Assembly: GCA_013076295.1 (NCBI GenBank)
Contig: RQOL01000531.1
Span: 744,001 to 808,000, forward strand
Direction of reading: 5' to 3'
Origin: Sanderia malayensis
Lineage: Eukaryota > Cnidaria > Scyphozoa > Semaeostomeae > Pelagiidae
DNA length: 64,000 bases
Position 1 is the first letter of the stretch, and each line of letters begins with the position of its first letter. This document shows, piece by piece, positions 43,035 to 54,400 of the stretch. The position numbers and the translations under genes were made by a program. Below the pieces are notes generated by a model. That model was not told the DNA's origin. It saw only the letters and a program-made list of their open reading frames with translations, and searched no databases.

Positions 43035-45488
43035 GTATCTAGTGTTTTTGTGAAAGGTGGCAGTGCGTTATAGTTAATGACCACAGAAATGAATGGTTGT
43101 AGTAGGAATAATCTTGTTTTGATAAGCTTTTTCATGTGATTAATGTCATTCTCATCTTCACACACACGACCGACTGGGTGCTCATCTGATCGAATTTTTA
43201 CGAGTAATACCCATGATTCGTATCATCTCTTTGGAATATATTAATTAACGTTACATGACAATGAACATATTCGTTTTCTTAACAGTTTGATTCTGTCTCA
43301 GTGTCTTTCGTTTTCCAATAGAACTTGCTAGCTGTAGGGAAAAATATCGATGATTGACGAGTTTAATTTCGATGGGATCCTGATATGATGGAACTTAAAA
43401 GGATACTGAAGAATGCATGTTTGTATTGGGGGCTCCTTCAATGAAGAGTAAATGCTGCAATAAGGCATGTGTTAAAGGAATCAGATGTTTACTTTTTCAA
43501 ACACCATTAAGTTTATTATATACACGTTTTTATAAGAATGACTTACATAAGGACGCTTCAAGTGGCGAAAAGTTTAGAACCTGCCAATATAACATTTTAA
43601 GACTTCACGAGTGAGGAATAAAACATTTTTATACTTCGTGAATGCAAATCAAAGAATATTTGAAAATGAAGAACATTTTTTGGCTTGAAATCTAAAATTT
43701 AGAACGTAAGAAGAGCTCTACTCGAAGTTAGAAGTTCTTATAAAAAGACAATGTGTATAATAATAACACTGTATTATTTTTTAAGTTTTGATTGCTTCAC
43801 GAGAATATGGAAATTAATATATGATGTAGGGTTATATTAATTAGCTCACTTTCTTTGTGAACTGTTTATAGTTGAGATCCAGATTTATTCGGATGAAACA
43901 TTTAAGGAATTTCAATTTACGGTTATTACAGATTACAGATTATACAACAAATTGATCATAATCAGAGAGATTAATCTGGCTTGATTTATCTGAAAGTTAA
44001 TTGACAGCCTGGTTTTTGTGAAATCTGATATTTTTATCAGATTGTCGATTATTATTTTCCTTGACATAATCTTATAGAAAAATTTTTTTTATTGACTGAC
44101 TATCCTGGGCACTTCATCTATAATATTAAACATGATACATACATAGTTTTTTCACCATTGCATATAACTACATGTTTGATTAAAGTCTAATCTGGAATTC
44201 AGTTCACTCAAATTTTTTCAGCCATTTCTCAATTTCAGAACACTAGAACTTTCTGCAACAAATGAAAAGTTTTACTTTACCGAATATTCGCGAAAACCCA
44301 GTTTTAGCATTATATATGTTGACATACATTTTTAGCATTATTTGTTGATAGATACTAAGTCATTAAGTAAGTATTCAGTATTAACTATGAGTATTTTGTG
44401 CCTTTACGGCAATGTGACCTTGAAATTTTTATATCTGACGTTTTCAACTTTCTCAGGACTCAAAATCCAGCCCAGCCCTGTGAAACACTTTCTTGCAAAA
44501 ACGTGTATTTTCTCAAGTGGAAGAATGTATGATCAAAATTGGAGTTTTCGCTGCATTTCTTTTCGAAAAAATATTTTACATAAATTAACCGAGTTATGTC
44601 GAGATATGTATTGTTCAAACCACACAATACGTTATTCGATGCGTCATGTTTCTCCTGGGAGAGAACTGAACTGCACTCCTCCCTCTCTTTCTTCCTTTTT
44701 GCTCAACAGGCAAGCCACGAAGCTTTACCCACCTCACCTGATTTGGAAAGGTTTTCTATTTTTCAACAATACAGGTATGCGTTTGAAGTTTACCAGCCTT
44801 CCCATCAATTATTAATTCATTCTTGAATAATCTGTAATTTACCTGCACTGGATTACGGTCTGGAAATTCGTTTTTAATTAAATTCTGTCAATATGCATGG
44901 CTTCGAAAAAAATGATCATGCCACTACTTTGGATGGGCGTGCCCCTTCCAAGGTAATTTTCTGTAACCAACTGTTGAAAGTTCAAGTAGGAAATGAAGTT
45001 TAAAGTGTGCTAAATGAGCAAGTCCACGAAAAGCGCAAAGCTCTGATATTCTGTGATAATAACAATTCCAATATACCCATAAAAGTGTATTTTTGTTTAC
45101 GGATCATCATTAGGCCTAGCACGTACTGTAACGATAATTTGCAAAGCTTCCGTTTTATCAATCACGCTCCGGCTCCCCTGTTTGGAAAGAAAACATTTTT
45201 GATTGATAAATTCATGCTAGATAGAACCTAAAATGCGTAATTTTTTTTCTTCTACGAAATTTGCTCTAAAACTTTTGCAGCTTTCGGCTCCACCCCTTGG
45301 AACTTTCTGGCTGCGTCTCTAAGTGAAGCATGGCATTGCCATGTCAGCTCAAATATTTATAATTCTCTTCCTTTGTCTACTCTATGAAATCGTTCACTGC
45401 CTTTGAAAATTATTCAAATTATTTAATATAAATGCCCCAGAGATGCAACCTAAAATTATTTTTATTTTATTTAGAACATTAATCAATC
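43035..45488. other. CLINT1 3' region and intergenic spacer
   Basis: After the CLINT1 stop there is about 600 bases of AT-rich sequence up to a GAATAAAAC at about 43617, a plausible 3' untranslated region. The remaining 1.8 kb is AT-rich spacer with no recognisable exon. A 157-codon open frame at 44342-44815 has no family resemblance or codon character and is not called. The promoter of the C2/coiled-coil gene is presumably in the last few hundred bases. Confidence 0.5.
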
Positions 45489-48400
45489 ATGGTTGCTGGA
45501 AAAGTGAAGATTTGTGTTGTGTCAGGTACAAAATTGAAAAACAGAGAAAGGTTTCAGACCAGTGATCCTTATTGTATGATAGAATGCGGAAAGGAAACAA
45601 AGAAACAAAAGCAATTGACAACAACCTTAACCCTGTGTGGAATGAAGAATTTGTTCTCCCTATTCCCGATGGTGAGGAGACTCTTGCCTTCTCTGTTTGG
45701 GACAAGAACACACTTTCAAAGGACAACTTTATGGGCTTTGCCTATGCTTCAATTTCAGACTGTCCCAAAGATAGAGACACTCAAAAGGTAAGGTATATAC
45801 CAGTTGTTATTTGGTAAATACTTTATTTTAAATTAGAGCCCTGTGCTCTATTTTGACATGGTCACAAGAAAACAGCACCGATTGTGACTATGATTTTGAT
45901 TTATTTCCAAATAAAGTTGTTTCCAGTGAAATATTAGAAGCATCCAGCTCTGTGACATAATATGCAGATGTCTTTGTTCGTGTTTTGAACAAGCAAGAAT
46001 TGGATTGTCTTGTTCCCAATTGTTAAATTTGCCTCTTTCCTCAATTATCACTGACAAGAAAGCTCATGCTGTCTCTAGCAAGTTGTCTTTGATATAGCAA
46101 AGCTGTAGAGTTTCATAAAATGCTCATGGTTAAAGAGTTAGCTATTCTTCTAGGTTCTGGCTATGAAAGGTCACAGTGCTGGTGAAATTACTGTGATTGT
46201 AACGCCAGACTTTGAAACAACCGGTGTCAGACTACAGAGAGTTTCTCAAGAAGTCAACAACAATGCTGAAGAGAATGGCAAGTTGCAGGGAGAATTGGGA
46301 AACTTCCGTAAAGAGGTTGACCATTGCGAGGTGAAGTCAACAAGATGTCAGCGGAGAATGACAGATTTTCAGCTAATAACAAGAAGTTGGAAGAAGAAAC
46401 AACAAGTTTACAGAAAACAATAAGAAGTTGGAGCAAGAGAACAACAAGTTTGCAGAGAACAACAAGAAGCTTGAGGGCAGGTGAGTGAATTTGATTTGAT
46501 TTCAATAAAACTGGAAATTGTTTCGGTAAATATGAAAATATGATGAGGCAGTTTATTAATTTTTTTCACTTTGCTTGCAGGTAAACAAGATGACAGAAGA
46601 GAACGGAAAATTTGAGGCAATAATAAGAAACTGGAAGGAGAGGTGAACCGCTTGACTGGTGAGAATGATCGATTTGCTGCAAGCAATGCAAAACTAGAAG
46701 GTGAAGTGAACAGATTGGAAGGTGAAGTTAATAGAATGGCCGAAGAGAATAACAAATTTGCAGCTAACAACAAGAAACTTGAGGGTGAAGTGAATCGTTT
46801 GGAAGGTGAAGTCTCCAAAATGGCAGAGGAAAATAAGAAATTTGAAGCCAACAATCAGAAACTGGAAGGAGAGGTTTGTATGCAATTTGTATGTTTTATT
46901 CATTGTTAAACCTGCGTGCTAAAACTCGAAATTTTGCATTCAGCCTACTATTAAAATATCATAGTCTTTTTTGTGTTTGTTTATGCCAGATGTTTACTGT
47001 GCATGCAATAAATCTTGATATGTGTTGGGTCTCGAGAGTGCAACAGATATGCGTTAGCAATAAGGTGCAACAAGTTTCATTGATATTTTTTATTTTTCAA
47101 AAACATTTGCCAGGAAAGTAGAAAATTGTTGAAAAACTCCAATTAGACTTGAGATGAGAGTTTTGACATGGGTTTTAAAGAGTCCAACCTGGAAATTATG
47201 AAAAATGGACAATGAAAAGATGATTTGTGACGTGTGTCATATATTTTAATGGCTAAAAACTTTTATTTATCATCTGACATTCGTTATCTTGAACTTTCGA
47301 ACTTTCGAAGGAAATTGAAGCTTGTTCCAGATAGCGATTATTTGAAATAACGACTATCTTAACTAGATCCAAGAATTTTCATTTGTAAGCAAGATAAGAG
47401 AAGATTAGATATGAGATAATAAAGCAAAAGATTATTGATCATCGATTTCATCCAAAATTCAATTTAGCACATAAAAAGATTCTCGGGTCAACCTGTGATA
47501 TTATTTAGATTTCATTACCGAATTTAATGCGTTAGTAATAAGGTGCAACAAGTTTCAATGATATTTTTCAAAAATATTTGCTAGGAAAGTAGAAAATTGT
47601 CCGAAAAACGCTTGAAATGGCGGATGTGAACGGCATACTTGGATTTTATGTGGCCCTTAAATCTTAAATCGTATAAACTTTTTTATCCCTTCAATCTTGT
47701 GATTTAATATTGCGATAAATCTTGTGATTGCAACCATTATATTTAAAAAACTCTTCACTTTGAACCTGTGCTGGTTAAATGTTGTACAGCGTTGACTGAG
47801 TTGCTTACTTTGCTATTTTTGAGTTGGTTTTTATTATTTGTTTCCTAGGTGAACCGCTTGCAAGGCGAGGTGGAGAAGATGGCGAAAGAACAACAAATTC
47901 GCTGCTAACAACGAAAAGTTGAAAGGTGAAGTCGATCGCTTGAAAGGCGAAGTAGACAAAATGGCGGCTGAAAATGAGAAATTTGCCGCCAACAATGCCA
48001 AGCTCGAGGCCGAAGTGAACAAGATGGCCGAAGAGAATGGCAAATTTGCAGCCAACAACAAGAACCTTGAAGACGAAATCAACCGATTGAAAGCAGAGAT
48101 CCTTAAATTAGCCGCGGAAAACAAGAAGTTTGCCGAAAACAATGCCAACTTGAAGAAAGAGGTTAGCCTTGTATTATTTGGTTTTGTTTTATGCTGCATC
48201 GTTCAATGGATTTTTGCACGTGTTGGTTATGGGGAGATTTCTGACAATTTTTTGAGAAACATTTAACTAGCAATTGGAATTGCCCGTTCTACTTTACCCC
48301 CTTAACAATGGTGTGTTTCACATCCAGTTTCATTTTATGGACCTCAAATCGCCCGGGTGGCGGTAGCCTTTTTTAAAGCAAATTTGCAAATTTTTTGGAG

Positions 48401-51400
48401 CTTTTAATGTACGTCTATATAGATTTTGGAGCAGTGGCGTAGTTAGATGGGGTCAGGGGGCGAAAAACCCCCCGTAGAGCTAAACTGCCGTTTTGTCGGA
48501 CAATTGCTGATCTTCTCGGAAAATAAATATCTTCTTTTTAAGCTCATTTCTAGCTAATTTCTTATCTTATATTCATAGTCTTGAAGAAAAAATGCTTATG
48601 AAATTTTTGTCAGAAAATCTGAATTTCTTGCCCCTCTTATAAAATTTCCTATCTACGCCATTGTTCTGGAGCCATACGAATTGTGGAATTTTAAATCAAC
48701 ATTGATTTGGAATTCAGAATGGGAATGAAGTTGAAGGAAGGAACAAGACCGAATATGTTTTCAGACTACGTTTTACAACTACGTTTTACGTAATAGCGGC
48801 CTTTTTGCGGCGACGATTTCTAAAAATCTTCAAAGATATTTACGTCAGGACTCCGAACAAAGTCAAATATGCAGGTCAACAAATCATTAAAATTGCACAA
48901 TCGGCTGCTGGAAGACAATTCTTGGATTTCTTTTTGTTTCCCGAACTTACCTAAACGTACCTTTTATGGACCCAACCCAACACAACATTCACTGCATCAA
49001 GAGATTGCCAGAGGTTGCATTGTCTACGTTCTATAAATAACCAATTCATCGTTTTTTTCTGGGGTCCGAAATGTCAAGAAATGAATTCTGAGGTTTTTTA
49101 TGCAACAATAAATCGACTTATTCAACGTTTCTTGGCAAATTATTTGATTTTCTGGACTTGATTGCTTTTCTATACGGGAAATATTTGCACGGAAATAGGG
49201 CGCTGTTGACTTGCTATTTTTGTTCGTGTTTTATGCTGAATACTCTTGAATAGCTAAATTGAGTAATACTTGTAGTGTTCATGCAATACCTCACGTGCAC
49301 ATAGCGTGCACAGCATGTTACGTAATGTAATAAGTTATGATGTAATGTAGAATTGAATCCAGTCAAGATACAGATAAACCACAATGTAGTCGTGTGCTGA
49401 CTCCCTCTCACAACAACTTCCAAGATATTACAATACTGTTTTGCTGCAAGTGGTTTGAAATACACAATTCTTTATTTTACTGTAATGATACTTCATGGCG
49501 TCGTTTACAAGGGTTGCACGTTTAAGAGAATTGTTCAAGTTGTATTTGCTCTTGCTCTTAAGTCGAATTTTCGGTTTTCAGAATAGATCCAAACTTATCA
49601 TGGTCATTTTCGTTGTTCGCTATAATTTGAAACGCTGGTTCAACGTCAGTCAACCCTATCTTTTTCCAATATTTTCTATAAGCGCCCATTTGAGGAGTTT
49701 GTTTCAGGCATTTCAATAAGTAGCCCTATAAAATATCGAACTTGGGTAAAGTTTGGTAAGTAAGTAGCTCTGAAAAATATTGGCGCGCCAAAATTAGCTG
49801 CTGGGTTTTTCATAGATAATATCTCAAACATTATATTAAAGAAAATGAGTCCGGGAGTGCAGATATTGGCGTGGAGAAGTGATTTGTGTCAAGTTTTTCA
49901 TCGAATGATAAATTTTGGTATGTGCCTTGGTCTCGTATTATGGCTGAAATAGAATCAATGAGTTTGGGAAAAGCGCAGTTTTAGGCAGACCTACAGCTGT
50001 TAACCGTGAAACCTATGCAATAATTTTTGATGCAGCAACGGCTGATTGACACGAGCAGCGCGCATGCGTGTTGTTATGGCCTGCCAAACGGGCTCGATCA
50101 AATGCGAGTTATGAGGCTTGAGGCGGCGCTTATGAGTTAATGACCGCCAAAATGATGTGAACGGTGATCATTACAATTGACATGAGAAGATTGCAAAATA
50201 TTTTTGCATTGCGGAGCGGCTGCAGGTGTTTAGTCAAGCCTATTTAATAGGATGAGGCGAGGGGAGGCAAGACAGAACACAGTACCTATGTTTCTGTGCA
50301 CAACCATCGAGCTGAAGCATGCAGAATCGAAGCAGGAGTAAAAGGAGTGGTGGATTTTGAGAGAAAAAGAAAGAAAAAGAAAATATAAGAAGGGAAGGAA
50401 GGAAACAAGTGCAAATTGTAAACTTTGAACGATTTTAGAACAAGGGAAAATAAGTTAAAACAAAACAAAAGCTTGTAGTAGCTAGATACCGAGCCGTGCA
50501 CCAGGTATGTTGTCAGATTTGAAATTTCTCGTACCTTTATCAGTAAGTGTGATGGTGTTGAATTCTGTATCGATTTGGTTGGTAAATAAAACTCGCGGAG
50601 TTCGTAAGAAATCAACATCGAGAATACTAATAAGCCTGCTCGTCAGTGACATGTTGATCGGTGCTGTTGTCATACCGACACGCGTTATCGATGTACTTTG
50701 CACCAAAGCGCTGTGTTTCCATACATTTACGCATACCTGTTGTTCGTGGCAGCGTTCAACGTGTTCGTGTTGACGTGGGACCGTTACACGAGCATCGGGC
50801 GTCCTTTGCAGTGGAAGTTCGTTGGTAACGGTCGCATCTCGAAGATTCTCGTGGCAGTCTGGGTCGTTCCGGCTGTGATCAGTTTGATGCCACTTGCATG
50901 GGTGCACAACAGTGTCAGCAGCTCGATTTTGCCGTTATCTACCGCTACCTACTCGTCACTATACTGCTCGTCGTTATCTTGGTCGTGAGCATCTTTCAAG
51001 GCCTGCTCGTGTACGAGCTGCACTGCTTCTGGTACGGCAAGCGAGATAAAGACGCCGCACGATTGTCGGCAGGTGCAGGCAACGGGTCTCCGCGGAAGAG
51101 AAATGGGTCACTTCGCAAGCGCGTGGCGTCGCTGGCGCTGATTGTTGGCGTGTCGTTTGGCACAATTGCTACGTGGCTGCCGACCATCGTGCTGAATTTT
51201 CGCCCGGAATTCATGACGACATGGGTGGCGAAACTTTCGCTTTATTCATTCTTCATCAACTCGCTTGTCGACCCGATCCTTGTGATCGCCTTCAACTTCG
51301 AAGCCTATCTGGTCAACACTGCCCGAAATAGAAGACTGGCGATGAAGAAAAGGATGAAGTACATTAAGGAGACCGAGTTGCAGTTTGCTAAGCGTGGCGC

Positions 51401-54400
51401 CAAAAAATCTTAATCAAATAAGGTGGAGCGTGATTTGCATGGAACCGAGTCTCGATATATCGACTCTCAAATCCAGACTCACAATTTCCTTGTAGATTTA
51501 AACAATATTAAGCAACTGTTTTAAACCAAGGTGCTTCTCGTGTTTTGCTTTAGATTAATCGGCAAAGTTTGTAGTTTTGACTACTCGGATAATCGCTAAT
51601 CGGTTAATTAAGCAGCCAGATAATTATCTGCATTTGCGTAGGCAAGGTAATGTTTTTATGGACTTTGGAAAGTGTAAGGGTAAAGTTATAGATTTGCGTC
51701 GGCTGCAGCTAATTCAATTTAGTTCATTAAATTGGTGAAGGATCTTTCGTATTTTGTACTGTAATATGTTGGCGGTATAGTGGGAGGTTGGAGGTAGTTA
51801 TCCTGCTTGGTTTTCGGGAATCTGGGCTCGTGAAATATAGCTTTGATTATCTTAGATAGCACATTGATTGCCTTAGATGGACAAGCGCTTTCTGCCGAAG
51901 TCAGTAATTGACAAAATTACAGTTAACTCTGTCTGATTCGAACACCCGGGGAAGCGTTAAAATGTTCGAATTACAAAAAGTTTGAATCATAGAGGTTTGT
52001 TTTATAAGAATCGGTTCATTAGTGATCCTTGAAGGACCGATAATTTTGTGCGAATTAGATGAAGTTTCGCGAGTTCGAACTATGCAGATTTGACTGTAAT
52101 AAGCGTTTGCTGGCGTTCATAAGTACAGCAAAGGTCTGGAATCTACTCATGTTTCGAGGCCCAGCAAGGCTCTCCTTTTTTTTATCCTTTTTTCAAAAGA
52201 AGGCAGATTGTAATTAGTTGTAAATAGAGAAAATTTAATTATAATTAGTTTTCTTCGTTTTTAGTATTTGTAGATTTTTGTATGTTTTAAACACGGCCGA
52301 CCTGATGAAAGTTATAAATACTTTGGAAATGAAAAAAGCAATCTTTGAAAATGGAAATATTGAGATTTTCTTTTTCATTACAAAATGAAACTTCATTCAT
52401 AAGGGAAAATTGAAATGAACAAAATTTGTCTGGAGAGTCTGTATGAAAAGATGATTATTATTTACCGTTGGATCATCATTATGTTATTCCTTTAAATATT
52501 CAGGTGTTGAAAATGTAATTATTTGCAGAGAATGGTCTCGTAATGGGATATTGTTGTTCTGACTCAAAACTATACACATTAGCCAAATGTCATGAAGTTC
52601 CTGAGAAGCTTGGATAAGTTGGGCTAATAAACAAGGTAGGCAAGTGCGTCAATCATATCAAGAAAATGAAATACGTATATGCTAGAGCTTAGCAGGAACG
52701 ATTATGACGATTATAACGATTATGGTGAAAAGAAGAAGAGGTGGAAGTTCAACGACCAAATGAAAAGAAATGTCGAGAGACGATTATTAATTGGAAGGAA
52801 TTAAGGGAGAAGCAATTTTTAAACACAAATTGGTCACAACATGTAATGCTTTGGATAACGGAAGAATGATAGTATGGAAAAACTGTATCAAGGAAGAAGT
52901 GTATTGTTGAAGAATGAAGAGGAAAGAAGAGTCAAAAGTTAGATGAAGAATATCATAAGTAGAACGAAGAGAAGAAGTAGAGATTATGAGATTAGGCTTG
53001 AAGAATAAAGGATAAAGTTATCTCGGTTAATAAAAAGAAGATAAAGTTTATTTACTTGTGAATTATAAAGTTGAAGAAAGAATGACACAGGCAGAAATTG
53101 AAGAGAGAACATTTGATGTTAAAATACAATTAATTAATTAATTGTTTTTTGTCAGACCTTCCTGGAACAATAATTTATAACATTGATTGGGGCGAATTAA
53201 GTTTTGATCCCTATTTTGCGGAGTTTTCGTCGGGAAATGCTGACATTCATCAAGCATTATTATCTTAAATGATATGTCGAATTCACTTTTATTTCAACAT
53301 TTTCAAATCGTATTAGCCAACAGTGCTTGGATGGGTGCTGTTTAAATCACTTGGCATTAAAGCCTGCCAAATATTTCATTGTTAAATACGTTGAAGATTA
53401 TCTTTTCTCTATCTTTCATCCAAAGTGAACGCTTTTCTAATTCGTGCGGTGAAAACAGAATAGCAAAATACGCGGATCTTTGATGTGTTTCTTATTATTG
53501 GTCCTGTCCTATTGCGTTTGTCAATGGATTAACAGCTATTCCAGGGCTTGTTCGTATGAGCCTGCTCACCGGGCCAGTTCTTTAAACGAGACATCACATA
53601 CTTCTCAAATCCCATGCAAAATTTATTTTCTATTCATGTGAGAGTGGAGCACTACCGGAATCTCGGCAAACCGGCTGGAAATGTTGCCATACTTTATGTC
53701 GTTTTGGGCAGAAACATCGCATGCACAATCATTGTTTTCATTGTCAGTTTTTCATGCGACAACTGTCATGTTACAGTTTCTATCCCGGCAGCCGGGATGA
53801 GATTTTCTCATGTGAACAGAATCTGTCCATCTGTCTCACATTTTGTGAGCTGGCCTGGCAAGCGGGCTCATATGAACGATTGAGACTCCAAACGTCCGTA
53901 TTTACACACTCTAGCACACTCCCTATTAAAGCATGTAACTTCAGGGGTGTGTTAGAACGTGTTAGAATGTGTGGATACGGACTTTTTTTATGAGAAGATT
54001 GTTGATAAGAAAGGACTGGATAACCAAAAACTGAAGAAAATTGAGTAGCTACTAGGCCCGAGAACAATTAAGAATCTGTAAAATCTCCATTCTTAAGTTG
54101 AAGTCCATTGACTTTGTGCACAGCATAGTTTTTCTTTTTGAGAATATCAAGAATGCTGTTATTCTTTGTTTGGAAAAGGTTGTAACTCGATTTGGATCGG
54201 ATTTATATTCGATCTGGATTGGATCCATCTAAAAATGCTCAACTTCCAAAACAACAAGGTAATTTTGACTCTCGAAAGTAAGAAGCCAATTCAGAAACCT
54301 TTAGTACTAAAGTGCCAGTCGTTTTATTTACCGAACAATGATCCAAAATTGCTTTACGTTTCCAGGATCTTTGCTATATATTTTAGATTATTTAGAAATA

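Noticed and set aside
44342..44815. 157-codon open frame
   Set aside because: No recognisable motif, AT-driven composition and no splice or promoter context.
45590..45620. Programmed -1 ribosomal frameshift in the C2 domain
   Set aside because: The A-rich site is not a canonical slippery heptamer, and at least five similar breaks in the same gene plus two in a neighbour make programmed shifting unlikely.
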